Shown here one piece after another: positions 42,759 to 51,996 of a stretch of 64,000 nucleotides of DNA. Source of the stretch: JAVKFY01 sp040223615 (lineage in GTDB: Bacteria; Pseudomonadota; Alphaproteobacteria; GCA-2731375); the NCBI GenBank assembly GCA_040223615.1, contig JAVKFY010000046.1, forward strand, positions 62,001 to 126,000. Direction: 5' to 3'. The position numbers were made by a program, and so were the translations under genes. The notes beneath the pieces were generated by a model that saw nothing but the letters and a program-made list of their open reading frames with translations, had not been told where the DNA came from and made no database searches. The number at the start of each line of letters is the position of its first letter. The first letter of the stretch is position 1.

Positions 42759-43351
42759 CCGCGATTGCGATTGCCGCGGTCGTTGCGGCCGGGGCCGCGA
42801 CCCCGGTTGCGCCGGTCGTCGTCCCGGATCACGTCGCGGCGGCGGTCGTCACCGCGATCCCAGTTTCCACGATCCCAGCGGCGGTCGTCACGACGCGGCC
42901 GCTCGTAGTAACGCACTGGCGCCAGGTGCACCCGGATGTCGCGGATAAAGGCACGCCCGTCGACGCGCAGGCCGAGGCGGCCGAGATCGCGTCCCAGCAC
43001 GCCGCCGCGGCCTGGATCGAGCACCACGCGGCTTGGACCATGCACGCGGGCAACATCGCGGACCCGGCCGTTGCCGAGCAGCACCAGCCGCGTGCGGTGT
43101 CCCGGCGAGCGCAGGGTCACGACGACGCGTTCAACCTCGCGGCCATTGTAGCGCGGCCCCAGCCGGGCGAGCTGGCGCAGCGGCAGCACGCCGCGGCCAT
43201 GGATGAAGTTGTTCACCGGGACCGTGTGCACCTCGGTGGAATGCGCCACCGGCTGGCCGAAGTTGAACGGGAAGCTGAAACCATCGGCGGCGGCCGGCGC
43301 GGCGATGCCCAGCATCGCGACGGCGGCGAGAATCGATAGTTGCTTACGCAT
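42755..43351 (-). CDS. Secreted protein with Arg/Asp/Gly-rich C-terminal tail, unknown
   Basis: 198 residues from ATG 43351, with a textbook aaaggag site. A signal peptide (ends 'AAPAAADG') is followed by a compact domain of about 120 residues with 'ILPLRQLARLGPRYNGREVE'-like content and repeated 'VVLDPGRGGVLGRDLGRLGL'. The last ~50 residues are low-complexity D/R/N/G repeats, probably disordered and able to bind nucleic acid or polyanions. No family recognised. Confidence 0.75.
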   Translation of the reverse strand: MRKQLSILAAVAMLGIAAPAAADGFSFPFNFGQPVAHSTEVHTVPVNNFIHGRGVLPLRQLARLGPRYNGREVERVVVTLRSPGHRTRLVLLGNGRVRDVARVHGPSRVVLDPGRGGVLGRDLGRLGLRVDGRAFIRDIRVHLAPVRYYERPRRDDRRWDRGNWDRGDDRRRDVIRDDDRRNRGRGPGRNDRGNRNRG

Positions 43352-43510
43352 CGGTCGGGCTCCTTTCTGATCAAGCCTCACGATCGGAAAGATGGCGCCG
43401 GACAGGTGCAAAAGGTCAGGGCAGCGCCGTTATATCTTCGCAAGATCGATTAAAACGCCATAACGGGGCCGCCATTGCCTTTTCAGGCTCCAGACCACCA
43501 TCTTAGGGCC

Positions 43511-43792
43511 ATGTTGACGCGACGCATGCTTCTTGCCGGCCTGTTGGCCACGGCCGCGACGCCGGCGCTGGCCGACCGGCGCGGCGTACCCGGCGAGGTC
43601 GGCCGCGCCCTGGCCGCCCACCCGAAGTATCGCGGCGCCCGCATTCGCAAGGTCAACCTGCGGCGCGGCGCCCGGACCGCCGACGGCACGCTCTACGAGG
43701 TCGAGGTCGAAACCCCCGACCGCCGCCGATATCTGGTCTATGTCGACCCGAATAGCGGCCGGGTGCTGTACGACACCGGCCCGCTGCGCTGA
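43511..43792 (+). CDS. PepSY-like small periplasmic protein
   Basis: 93 residues from ATG 43511: signal peptide ('MLTRRMLLAGLLATAATPALA') and a PepSY-like strand-helix with 'LYEVEVETPDRRRYLVYVD' and 'GRVLY'. Such proteins often precede two-component genes and may act as periplasmic sensors or inhibitors. Its stop overlaps the response-regulator start (TGATG), so all three genes are one operon. Confidence 0.8.
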   Translation: MLTRRMLLAGLLATAATPALADRRGVPGEVGRALAAHPKYRGARIRKVNLRRGARTADGTLYEVEVETPDRRRYLVYVDPNSGRVLYDTGPLR

Positions 43793-44466
43793 TGCGGATC
43801 CTGCTGGTCGAGGACGACGCCGACCTGGCCGGCCAGCTCGCCCGCCTGCTGCGCGACGAGGGCTTCGCGGTCGATCATGTCGACGACGGCCCAAGCGCGC
43901 TCGACGCTGGCCAGCAAGCGCCCTATGCGGCGGTGATCCTCGACCCCGGCCTGCCCGGCATGGACGGCTTCACGGTGCTGCGGCGCTGGCGCGAGGCCGG
44001 ACTGACCATGCCGGTGATCGTACTGACCGCCAGCCGCACCGAGGTCGCCGACATGAAGGAGGGCGTGCGCGCCGGCGCCACCAACTACCTGACCAAGCCG
44101 GTCGACCGCGAGCTGCTGCTCGACTGGGTCCGCGCGGTGGTGAACTCCGGCGGCCCGAACACCGGCACCGCGCTGCTCACCGCCGGCCCGCTGCGCATCG
44201 ACACCCAGGCGCTGCGGGTCTGGCTCGATGACGAGCCGGTGCGCCTGACTCCGACCGAATACCGCGTGCTGCACTGCCTGGTGGTCAATGCCGAGCGACC
44301 GATGAAAGCGGCGGAGATCGTCACCCGCGTGTTTGACGACGCGACCGAGAAGACCGCCAACGAGATCCCGGTCTATGTGAGCCGGCTGCGCGACAAGCTC
44401 GGCCGGCGCGCGATCGAGACCGTGCACGGCTACGGCTACCGCCTGACTCTCGGCCGGGAACCGTGA
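43792..44466 (+). CDS. OmpR/PhoB-family response regulator
   Basis: A 224-residue regulator. The receiver has the acidic pair 'VEDD', phospho-Asp in 'VILDPGLPGMDG', Thr in 'VLTAS' and Lys in 'LTKPV'. The C-terminal winged helix has 'VRLTPTEYRVLHCLV' and 'YVSRLRDKLG...VHGYGYRL'. The residue after the phospho-Asp is Pro rather than the usual Leu or Met. Stop overlaps the kinase GTG start (GTGA). Confidence 0.94.
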   Translation: MRILLVEDDADLAGQLARLLRDEGFAVDHVDDGPSALDAGQQAPYAAVILDPGLPGMDGFTVLRRWREAGLTMPVIVLTASRTEVADMKEGVRAGATNYLTKPVDRELLLDWVRAVVNSGGPNTGTALLTAGPLRIDTQALRVWLDDEPVRLTPTEYRVLHCLVVNAERPMKAAEIVTRVFDDATEKTANEIPVYVSRLRDKLGRRAIETVHGYGYRLTLGREP

Positions 44467-45791
44467 CGCACAGCCTGGTCGGCCGCCTGGCGCTGGCCGG
44501 CGCCGGCTTGTTCGCGATCGCCTGCGTCGCGGTGTGGTTCGCCGCCAGCGCCGCGCTGGACCGTTTCGCCGCCGGCCTGGTCGACCAGCGCATGGTCGAG
44601 ATCGGCGAGGATCTGCGCGGCGCCTGGGCCACCGCCGAGATCACCGGCGCCGCCCCGGTCGGCCCGGCCGACCTGGCCTGGTTGTGGCAGATCGCGGTCG
44701 ACGGCGAGACGCGCTACCGCGCCGTGGTGCTGGACCGCGCCGACCTCGACCTGCCGACGCCGCCGGCCAGCGAGACATTCCGTTTTGCCGCCGTCGACAG
44801 TGAACTCGGGCCCTTGTGGCTGGCGAGCCGCGGCATGCGCGAGATCGCACCGGCGGCGCCCGACGTGCCGATCGCGGCGCGGGCCGAACGCCGCGTCAAC
44901 TACGCCGTCGCGGTGCTGGAATCGCAGCGTCAGGCCTGGATCGCCGAACAGGCGGCGCCGCTTCGCCGGGTCGCGTTGTGGATCATGGCGGCGCTGGCGG
45001 GAAGCCTGCTGGCCGGACTGGGCCTGCTGTCATTGGCGCTGCGCCGGCCGCTGAACCGTCTGCGCCTGGCCGCGGACCGGCACCGCCGTGGCGAGGCGGA
45101 GCGGCTCGAAGGACGGTTCCCCAGCGAGCTCGCCGGTGTCGTCGCCAGCCTGAACCAGGCGCTGGCGCACAACGCCCGGCTGATCGAGCGCACCCGGCGC
45201 TATGTCGCCAAGATCGCGCACGACCTGAAACATCCGATCTCGGTCGCCCGCAACGCGCTCGACACCCCGGCCGAGCACGATCTCGCCCGGCGCAGGCTGG
45301 ACGGCATGACCGCGCTGATCGACCGCTACACCGCGCTGGCCCGCGCCATCGGCCCCGGCACACCGGGTCCGCCGGTCGACGTCGCTGCGCTGCTTGAGGA
45401 AGCGCGCGCCGGCTTCGCGCTGCTCTACCGCAACCCGCCGCTGGTCATCGACGTGGACTGCCCGGCGGGCCTCACCGCCACCGTCGCCGCCGCCGACCTC
45501 GACACCATCGTCGCCAACCTGATCGGCAACGCGCACAAGCACGCCGCAAGCCGTATTCGCGTCACCGCCCGGCTTGGCCTGATCATCGAGGTGGAGGACG
45601 ACGGCCCGGGCTTGGCGCCCGACGAACGCGAGAAGGCATTGGCCTGGGGCGAACGACTCGACGACGCCCCGCCCGGCTCCGGCTTCGGCCTCGCCATCGT
45701 GCAGGACATCGTGGCGCTCTATGGGGGCCGGCTGGAGTTAAGTGAGTCGGCGCTCGGCGGGCTGAAGGCGACCGTCTCCCTGCCCGCCTGA
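44463..45791 (+). CDS. PhoQ-like sensor histidine kinase
   Basis: 442 residues with GTG start. Two transmembrane helices (about 8-30, 170-192) enclose a ~140-residue periplasmic sensor, then HAMP-like linker and H-box 'KIAHDLKHPISVARNAL' (DLKHP in place of ELRTP). ATPase motifs are 'NLIGNAHKHA', 'VEDDGPGL' and 'GSGFGLAIVQDI'. The layout with a PepSY-like protein resembles PhoPQ/FeuPQ-type systems of alphaproteobacteria. Ligand unknown; cations or envelope stress are plausible. Confidence 0.92.
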   Translation: MTHSLVGRLALAGAGLFAIACVAVWFAASAALDRFAAGLVDQRMVEIGEDLRGAWATAEITGAAPVGPADLAWLWQIAVDGETRYRAVVLDRADLDLPTPPASETFRFAAVDSELGPLWLASRGMREIAPAAPDVPIAARAERRVNYAVAVLESQRQAWIAEQAAPLRRVALWIMAALAGSLLAGLGLLSLALRRPLNRLRLAADRHRRGEAERLEGRFPSELAGVVASLNQALAHNARLIERTRRYVAKIAHDLKHPISVARNALDTPAEHDLARRRLDGMTALIDRYTALARAIGPGTPGPPVDVAALLEEARAGFALLYRNPPLVIDVDCPAGLTATVAAADLDTIVANLIGNAHKHAASRIRVTARLGLIIEVEDDGPGLAPDEREKALAWGERLDDAPPGSGFGLAIVQDIVALYGGRLELSESALGGLKATVSLPA

Positions 45792-45854
45792 GCCGAAGAT
45801 GGCCGGGTCAAGCCTACGGGTGTCCGGTTAAGCTCTGGCGGGACCAACAACACG

Positions 45855-46013
45855 CGTCATGCCAGCGCAGGCTGGCATCCAGGCAACGCCAGTATTAGGC
45901 ACGCGGAGGCGCAGAGAACGCGGAGCTGCTGGGATCGGCGCTCCGCGTCCCCGCGTTTTCTTGTGAAACCGCCACAGCGGCCGGTCTGGATTCCTGCCTT
46001 CGCAGGAATGACG
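45855..46013. repeat. Palindromic repeat carrying a second nested repeat
   Basis: The ends match the 33157-33250 element (cgtcatgccagcgcagg ... attcctgccttcgcaggaatgacg), but the middle holds a further inverted pair, cacgcggag...ctccgcgt, typical of another dispersed repeat. The rest of 45792-46128 shows no gene. Confidence 0.7.
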
Positions 46014-46128
46014 AGGTTCCTATTGAAGTGCCGTCAACGCTAACCGTGGGACGGCGCAACCGGTTGTTCTCCAAGACACTTCTGATCGTCGCGCGAAGCC
46101 TGTTCCGGGCATCTCGCCGTCGCCGAGT

Positions 46129-47127
46129 TCAGTCCAGCTTGTAGACCCGGTTCGCGGTGCCATAGAACACTGCGTGCTTTTCGTCCTCGGACAGGTCATT
46201 GGCGAGCTTCTTGAAGGCGTTGTAGAGCACCTTGTAGCTGACCGACTGCTTGTCGACCGGGAAGTTGCTCTCGAACATGCAGCGGTCCGGCCCGAACACC
46301 TCCAGGCAGTGGCGGTAGTACGGCCCGTGCGCCTCGACCAGTTCGTCCGACGTCGCCGGCGTGTCGCGCTTGTGCCAGCCGAAGCCGTTCACCGGCATCG
46401 CCAGGCCGCCCAGCTTCACCACCACGTTGGGACACGCCGCCAGGGCGGAGATCGCTGCCCGCCAGGTCAGGAACACGTCGTCGCGCTGGCCCTCGTAGGG
46501 CCCGATGCCAAGCGGGCCGCCGACATGGTCCATGATGATCGCGGTATCCGGCACCGCCCGGGCGCAATCGGTGAGCTGCGGGATCTGCGGATGATAGCTC
46601 CAGGCATCGAAGGTCAGGCCCATCTTGCCCAGCACCTTCAGGCCGGCGCGGAAAGCGGCACGGTCGTACAGGTCGGCCGGCGGGTTGGTGTGCGAGCGCC
46701 GCACGCGCTCGTCATTGTCCCAGCCGGCGGCATGGCGGATGCCGCGGAACAGTCCGCCGCCGAGTTCGACATGCGCCGCCAGCACGTCCTCCGCCTCGTC
46801 GCCCAGCAGCATGTCGACGAAGCTGACGATGCCGGCGATCCGCGTGCCCGAGCCTGCCATCAGCTTCGACTGCGCCAGCGCGAACTCGGTCTCGCCGAGC
46901 GGTTGCATCCGCTCCGGTCCGTCGCTGCGGTACTCGGCCTTGCAGTCGATGAACACGGTCTTCTCGACCTTGTGGCCGCTGCCGGTATCGGCCAGCAGAT
47001 CGTCGGCCAGATACGGGCCCCAGTTGCTGGTGGTCCACAGGTGATGGTGCGGATCGACAATGCGGCGCTCCGGCTCGATCACCGGTTCATCGATCTGGGC
47101 CAGCCAGTCGGGACGGTCGTGGCTCAT
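46129..47127 (-). CDS. Amidohydrolase family 2 (COG3618, PDC-lactonase-like)
   Basis: 332 residues from ATG 47127. Metal-site start 'IVDPHHHLW', further His in 'YHPQIPQL' and 'IIMDHVGG', and late Asp/Glu in 'FGPDRCMFESNFPVDK', a signature of the 2-pyrone-4,6-dicarboxylate lactonase/fuconolactonase branch. Stop-start overlap with the VOC gene implies one operon for ring-cleavage or lactone catabolism. Exact lactone unknown. Confidence 0.9.
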   Translation of the reverse strand: MSHDRPDWLAQIDEPVIEPERRIVDPHHHLWTTSNWGPYLADDLLADTGSGHKVEKTVFIDCKAEYRSDGPERMQPLGETEFALAQSKLMAGSGTRIAGIVSFVDMLLGDEAEDVLAAHVELGGGLFRGIRHAAGWDNDERVRRSHTNPPADLYDRAAFRAGLKVLGKMGLTFDAWSYHPQIPQLTDCARAVPDTAIIMDHVGGPLGIGPYEGQRDDVFLTWRAAISALAACPNVVVKLGGLAMPVNGFGWHKRDTPATSDELVEAHGPYYRHCLEVFGPDRCMFESNFPVDKQSVSYKVLYNAFKKLANDLSEDEKHAVFYGTANRVYKLD

Positions 47128-47570
47128 CGTCTCACTCCTTGCGCGGTGACCGGCGCGTCGAGGCCCACGGCCTCGGCGGCGGGAAAGTTGAGCTCGACCT
47201 TGATGCCGTTGGGGTCGTGCATGAATACCTGCCACGCCGATGACGGATCGGCCTGGCGCTCCTCGTAGGCGATGCCGAGCTTGTCGAACCGGGCGCGGGT
47301 CTCGGCCAGGCCGGTGGCGGTGAAGGCGAAGTGGTCGACCGCGCCGCTGCCGCCTTCGGCCGCCGGTGCGTCGCCGAGATAGGCCCGGCGCTGATCCGAC
47401 TGCGACGTGGTCAGGTGGATAACGTCCTTGTCGCCGATGTAGAGCCAGCACACCGGGAAGCCGAATTCCGGGTGCGGTCCCTCCACGAAACCGAGTACCT
47501 CGACATACCAGTCGCGAGTCGCGGTCAGGTCGGCGGCCTGAATCAAGAAATGGTCGAATCCATTGAGCAT
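47124..47570 (-). CDS. VOC-family (glyoxalase/extradiol dioxygenase-like) protein
   Basis: A 148-residue single VOC protein with two beta-alpha-beta-beta-beta modules. Metal ligands fit His in 'GFDHFLIQAADL', His in 'DVIHLTTS', His in 'AVDHFAF' and Glu in 'NGIKVELNF'. First gene of the pair with the amidohydrolase (4-bp overlap). Likely a lyase or isomerase in the same pathway. Confidence 0.9.
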   Translation of the reverse strand: MLNGFDHFLIQAADLTATRDWYVEVLGFVEGPHPEFGFPVCWLYIGDKDVIHLTTSQSDQRRAYLGDAPAAEGGSGAVDHFAFTATGLAETRARFDKLGIAYEERQADPSSAWQVFMHDPNGIKVELNFPAAEAVGLDAPVTAQGVRR

Positions 47571-47615
47571 GATGTTTTCCTCTGCCCTAAGGATAGGGGA
47601 TCGGACGCCCGACCG

Positions 47616-48776
47616 TCATGCCCTCGATGGCCAGCGCTGCGACAACCGGAACAGCGCCAGGAACAAGGCGCCGGAGCCGATCACCCCGGCGCCGACCAGC
47701 AGCGGCGCGACGCTGCCGCCAGTGCGGTCCAGCGCCCAGCCGGCCGCCGCCGGCGCCGCCATCATGCCGATGTAGTTCCAGGTGTAGAAGATACCCATGC
47801 CGAGCGCCCGCGCTTCCGGCCGCAGCGCCTCTGCCGACAGCGCCATGATCGCGGCGGCGGGCGCGATGCCGGCGACACCGACGACGATGCACAGCGGGAT
47901 CGGCCAGCCGACGAAGGGGATCAGGCCCATCGCCGCCATCCCCGCCACGGCGCCGCCGCCGATCACCAGGTTTGGCCGACCGACGCGCTGCGCCAGCAGG
48001 CCGCCCAGCGGGATCGACAGCGCCATCGCCCACACGCCGCTGCTGGTCACCGCGTGGGCCACTGCCAGGTCGGCGCCGGTCTCGGTCAGCCGCAGCGGCA
48101 CGTAGGCCAGGTAGATCACGATGCCGGCGTTCAACGCGAGCCAGACCCCGGCCAGCAGCGAGATCAGCAGCGCCTCGTGGCGCCGGATCGAGAATCCGCG
48201 CGCGAACCCGCCGGCGCCGGCCGGCGGCGGCGCATACCAGACCCACACACCGGCCGCCGCCAGGGCGCAGAACAGCGCCGAGAGGTGGAACACCACCGGC
48301 CAGCCAATGGCCAGCGCCAGCGACGGCTGGGTCAGTTCGCCGACCGCCAGCCCGACCGGCCAGCTGGTCAGCAGCACGCCCATCGCCAGCGGCAGCTCGC
48401 GCCCGGCGAACCAGTCGGTGACCATCTTGGCGAGATAGATCGTGTTCACCACCGCACCGGCGCCGGCCAGCAATCGTCCCGCCGCGGCCAGCTCGTAGCT
48501 GTCCGCCAGCCCGCCGGCGATGCCGCCCGCCGCCATCAGCACGCAGCCGAAGCTCACCAGCGCGCGGTCGGACACCCATCGGCTGATCGCGCCGCTGGGC
48601 AGCGCCAGCACGACGCCCGGCAGCATGTAGAGACCGAGCAACGCGCCGGCCTCGGCGTAGCCGACGTCGAAGGCATCGACCAGGATCGGCTGCAGCGAGG
48701 CCACCGACTGGAACTGGAAACCCAGCGCCGTGCGCACCCCCAACAGCAGCAGCAGAATGCGCCAGCGTCGCTCCAT
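47616..48776 (-). CDS. MFS transporter
   Basis: 386 residues from ATG 48776 with about 12 transmembrane helices. The motif A region is degenerate ('GAISRWVSDRALV', 'GGLLAQRVGRPNLV'). It resembles cyanate/NNP-like or CynX-type MFS carriers. The open frame extends 38 codons upstream, but that part lacks membrane character. Lies 45 bases from the VOC gene on the same strand, so it could import that pathway's substrate. Confidence 0.88.
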   Translation of the reverse strand: MERRWRILLLLLGVRTALGFQFQSVASLQPILVDAFDVGYAEAGALLGLYMLPGVVLALPSGAISRWVSDRALVSFGCVLMAAGGIAGGLADSYELAAAGRLLAGAGAVVNTIYLAKMVTDWFAGRELPLAMGVLLTSWPVGLAVGELTQPSLALAIGWPVVFHLSALFCALAAAGVWVWYAPPPAGAGGFARGFSIRRHEALLISLLAGVWLALNAGIVIYLAYVPLRLTETGADLAVAHAVTSSGVWAMALSIPLGGLLAQRVGRPNLVIGGGAVAGMAAMGLIPFVGWPIPLCIVVGVAGIAPAAAIMALSAEALRPEARALGMGIFYTWNYIGMMAAPAAAGWALDRTGGSVAPLLVGAGVIGSGALFLALFRLSQRWPSRA

Positions 48777-48822
48777 TGCGCTCCCCGCGATCGCCGCAAG
48801 ATAGGGCAAGCGGGCCGAAACG

Positions 48823-49551
48823 CTAGGGCCGGTGGATGCCGCACTCCTGTTTCGACAGGCCGCGCCAGCGGCCGGCGCGCGAATCTTCACCGGGACGCAC
48901 CTTGTCGGTGCACGGCGCGCAGCCGATCGAGAGGTAGCCCTCCGCCTCCAGCGGATGACGCGGCAGGCCGTGGGCTGCGAAATAGGCGTCCAGGTCGGTG
49001 CGGGTCCAGGCCGCCAGCGGGTTGATCTTGACCCGCTGGCCCTCGATCTCGGTCACCGGCAAAGCGGCCCGGGCGCTGGTCTGGAACCGCTTGCGGCCGC
49101 TGATCCAGGCATCGAACGGGGCCAGCGCCCGCTCCAGCGGCCGCACTTTGCGCAGCGCACAGCAGGCGTCCGGGTCGAGCCCGTGCAGGTCGCCGGTCGG
49201 ATCCCGCGCCGCCAGTTCCGCCGCGTCGGGCGTCACGGTGCGCACGTCGGTGAGCCCCAGCTCGTGCACCAGCCAGTCGCGGTAGCCCAGCGTGTCGGCG
49301 AACAGCTTGCCGGTGTCGACCATCAGCACCGGCGTCGACGGCCCGCAGGTCGCGATCAGGTGCAGCAGCACCGCCGATTCCGCCCCGAACGACGAGACCA
49401 CGGCGATCCGGCCAGCGAAGGCATCGAGCGCGGTCCGCACCACGGCGGCGGCCTCGGCGGCGCGCAACCGGCGGTCCAGCGCATGCGCCTCGCCCTGCAA
49501 CGTCGCCAGCCGCTCCACGTCCGGGAATGGCAGCGGGTGCATCGCCGACAT
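48823..49551 (-). CDS. cysH: Adenylyl-sulfate (APS) reductase, CysH family
   Basis: A 242-residue PP-loop enzyme reducing activated sulfate to sulfite. PP-loop-like 'VVSSFGAESAVLLHL', 'DTGKLFADTL', and a Cys set 'DPDACCALRKVRPL' with 'IGCAPCTDKV' that would bind a 4Fe-4S cluster, the mark of APS rather than PAPS reductases. The C-terminal Cys in 'KQECGIHRP' is catalytic. Last gene of the cysG operon, 2 bases after the DUF934 stop. Confidence 0.94.
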   Translation of the reverse strand: MSAMHPLPFPDVERLATLQGEAHALDRRLRAAEAAAVVRTALDAFAGRIAVVSSFGAESAVLLHLIATCGPSTPVLMVDTGKLFADTLGYRDWLVHELGLTDVRTVTPDAAELAARDPTGDLHGLDPDACCALRKVRPLERALAPFDAWISGRKRFQTSARAALPVTEIEGQRVKINPLAAWTRTDLDAYFAAHGLPRHPLEAEGYLSIGCAPCTDKVRPGEDSRAGRWRGLSKQECGIHRP

Positions 49552-49553
49552 GG

Positions 49554-50063
49554 CTAGGCCGCCGCGACCGGGCGGGTGTGGCGCCGGCTCACCGCCGAGG
49601 CGCGGCCATCGCCGGTCGGCTGGTAGAACACGCTGAACTGGCCCAGCGCGCGTCGCCACGCCGCAGGGTCCTCGCCCTCGGCGATCTCGAACGCATCGAA
49701 GCCGCAGCGTTGCATGAACAGCGCCTGGTCGATCAGCACCTGGCCGACCGCGCGCACCTCCCCCGCATAGCCAAGCCGTTCGCGCAGCAGTCGCGCGGCG
49801 GAGAAGGCGCGGCCGTCCTTGAACGCCGGGAATTCCAGCGCGACGGCGGCGAACCGGCCGATGTCCTCGTTGATCTCGGCCGGCGACTGATCGTTGGCGA
49901 GGCGCAGGCCGACCTTGCGGCCGTCGAGCCGGTCGCGCTGTGCCCGCCACAGATCGAGCGAGACGAAGATCGGGTCGGCGCCGGCCAGTTCGGTCTCGTC
50001 GGCGGCATGGCGCCAGGTGTCGGCGATGGGCGCGCCGTCGGCCTTAAGCAGCAGCCTGGCCAT
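49554..50063 (-). CDS. DUF934 sulfite-reduction-associated protein
   Basis: A 169-residue DUF934 protein: 'VGLRLANDQSPAEI', 'FPAFKDGRAFSAARLLRERLG', 'GQVLIDQALFMQRCGFDAFE'. DUF934 genes are almost always beside cysI/cysH and are thought to help electron supply or assembly of sulfite reductase. It overlaps the end of the reductase gene by 20 bases. Confidence 0.93.
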   Translation of the reverse strand: MARLLLKADGAPIADTWRHAADETELAGADPIFVSLDLWRAQRDRLDGRKVGLRLANDQSPAEINEDIGRFAAVALEFPAFKDGRAFSAARLLRERLGYAGEVRAVGQVLIDQALFMQRCGFDAFEIAEGEDPAAWRRALGQFSVFYQPTGDGRASAVSRRHTRPVAAA

Positions 50064-51702
50064 AGAGCCTCTCCTTGAACGGGTCGATGCCGACGCGGGC
50101 GTAGGTTTCCACGAACGGCTCATGCGGCTGGCGCAGGGCCAGGTAGGTCTCGACCACCGCCTCGATGGCGTCGGCGACCTCGTCGGCCGGTAGCGCCGGG
50201 CCGATCAGCTCGCCCAGCGCCGCGGCCTCGTCGGCCCGGCCGCCGAGCGTGATCTGGTAGAACTCCTCGCCGCGCTTTTCGACGCCGAGAATGCCGATAT
50301 TGCCGACATGGTGATGGCCGCAGGCGTTGATGCAGCCGGAGATGTTGAGGCTGAGCGGGCCGATCTCGTGCTGCCGCGCCGGGCTCGCGAAACGCTCCGA
50401 AATCGCCTGCGCCACGGGAATCGAGCGCGCCGTCGCCAGCCCACAGTAGTCCAGCCCCGGGCAGGCGATGATGTCGCCGATCAGGCCCAGGTTGCCGTCA
50501 CCCATCCCGGCGGCGTCGAGCGCCTGCCAGAGCGCGAACAGATCTGCGCGGCGCACGTGCGGCAGCACCAGGTTCTGCTCGTGGGCGACGCGAATCTCGC
50601 CGAAGGAGTACCGCTCGGCGAGGTCGGCGACGGCGCGCATCTGCGCCGAGGTGGCGTCGCCCGGAATGCCGCCAGCGGGCTTCAGCGAGACGTTGGCGAT
50701 GGCGTAGCCCTGCACCTTGTGCCGCACGACGTTGGCGCGCAGCCACTGCGCGAAGCCGGGGTTGCTCCGTGCGGCGGCGTCCACGCCATCGTCGTCGCCC
50801 AGCACCTCGAAGGCGGGCGGCGCGAAATAGGCGGCGATGCGCGCCAGCTCGTCGGCCGGCAAATCGACCGCGGTGTCCTTGAGCTCGGCCCACTCGGCCT
50901 CGACCAGGCGGGAGAACTCGGCGATGCCGGACTCATCCAGCAGGATCTTGATCCGCGCCTTGTACAGGTTGTCGCGCCGGCCGAGCTGGTTGTAGACGCG
51001 CAGGATCGCCTCCAGGTAGCTCAGCAGGTGGCGCTCGGGCAGGAAGTCGCGCACCACGTGGCCGATGCGCGGCGTGCGCCCCAGCCCGCCGCCGACCACC
51101 ACCTCGAAGCCGCGCTCGCCGTCGTCGTTCTCGCTCAGCCGCAGCCCGATGTCGTGCACCTTGATCGCCGCCCGGTCGAACGGCGCCGCCGTCACCGCGA
51201 TCTTGAACTTGCGCGGCAGGAAGGAGAATTCCGGATGCAGCGTCGACCACTGCCGTATCGCCTCCGACACGATGCGCGGGTCGTCGATCTCGTCGGCCGC
51301 GGCGCCGGCGAACTGGTCGGCGGTGACGTTGCGAATGCAGTTGCCGGAGGTCTGGATCGCGTGCATCTCGACCTTGGCCAGGTCGTCCAGCAGGTCCGGC
51401 GCGTCGGCCAGCTTGATCCAGTTGAACTGGATATTCTGCCGCGTGGTGAAGTGGCCGTAGCCCTTGTCGTACGTGTCGGCGATATCGGCCAGCGCCCGCA
51501 TTTGCCGCGACGACAGCGTACCGTAGGGGATGGCGACGCGCAGCATGTAGGCGTGGAGCTGGAGATACAGGCCGTTCATCAGCCGCAGTGGCTTGAACGC
51601 CTCCTCGTCGATCTCGTTGGCAAGGCGCCGGGCGACCTGCTCGCGGAACTGCGTCACGCGCTCGGCGACGAAGCGGTGGTCGAACTCGTCGTAGCGGTAC
51701 AT
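50044..51702 (-). CDS. cysI: Assimilatory sulfite reductase (siroheme, 4Fe-4S)
   Basis: A 552-residue nitrite/sulfite reductase reducing sulfite to sulfide. Two ferredoxin-like halves, 'GYGHFTTRQNIQFNWI' substrate-side Arg motif, and cluster Cys in 'ACPGLDYCGLA' and 'NISGCINACGHHHVG' binding the coupled siroheme-Fe4S4 site. No NADPH flavoprotein subunit (CysJ) is nearby, so ferredoxin or the DUF934 route probably supplies electrons. Operon context (cysG, cysH) favours sulfite over nitrite. Confidence 0.93.
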   Translation of the reverse strand: MYRYDEFDHRFVAERVTQFREQVARRLANEIDEEAFKPLRLMNGLYLQLHAYMLRVAIPYGTLSSRQMRALADIADTYDKGYGHFTTRQNIQFNWIKLADAPDLLDDLAKVEMHAIQTSGNCIRNVTADQFAGAAADEIDDPRIVSEAIRQWSTLHPEFSFLPRKFKIAVTAAPFDRAAIKVHDIGLRLSENDDGERGFEVVVGGGLGRTPRIGHVVRDFLPERHLLSYLEAILRVYNQLGRRDNLYKARIKILLDESGIAEFSRLVEAEWAELKDTAVDLPADELARIAAYFAPPAFEVLGDDDGVDAAARSNPGFAQWLRANVVRHKVQGYAIANVSLKPAGGIPGDATSAQMRAVADLAERYSFGEIRVAHEQNLVLPHVRRADLFALWQALDAAGMGDGNLGLIGDIIACPGLDYCGLATARSIPVAQAISERFASPARQHEIGPLSLNISGCINACGHHHVGNIGILGVEKRGEEFYQITLGGRADEAAALGELIGPALPADEVADAIEAVVETYLALRQPHEPFVETYARVGIDPFKERLYGQAAA

Positions 51703-51703
51703 C

Positions 51704-51994
51704 TCAGGGCCTCCCGGCCTGCTTGCCGAGGTCGAGCCGGACCGACGGCCCCGCGGCGCGCAGCTGCTCGCGATAGCGGCTCGGCAGGTCCTTGGCGATC
51801 TCGATGGCGTAGGGGTCGATGACCTTGGCGGCTTCCGCGCGTGCTCGGTCGAGCAGCGCGTCGGCCTCGGTCGGTTGCGCGATGGCGGCATCGCTGGCGA
51901 CGTCCGACCAGCGCGAGCCGGTGAAGTAGACGACGCGGCCGTCATCCAGGCGGTTGCCGGTGATCGCCACCGGTCCCTTCGGTTGCCTGGCCAT
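51704..51994 (-). CDS. DUF2849 protein
   Basis: A 96-residue soluble protein: 'AITGNRLDDGRVVYFTG', then an acidic helical stretch. DUF2849 occurs almost only in alphaproteobacteria, between cysG and sulfite reductase as here. Its stop and the reductase start are one base apart. Role unknown; a helper for siroheme delivery is an inference from position. Confidence 0.9.
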   Translation of the reverse strand: MARQPKGPVAITGNRLDDGRVVYFTGSRWSDVASDAAIAQPTEADALLDRARAEAAKVIDPYAIEIAKDLPSRYREQLRAAGPSVRLDLGKQAGRP

Positions 51995-51996
51995 GA

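Noticed and set aside
50044..51702. Assignment as nitrite reductase
   Set aside because: The operon (cysG, DUF2849, DUF934, cysH) points to sulfite. No nitrate uptake or reductase genes are present.
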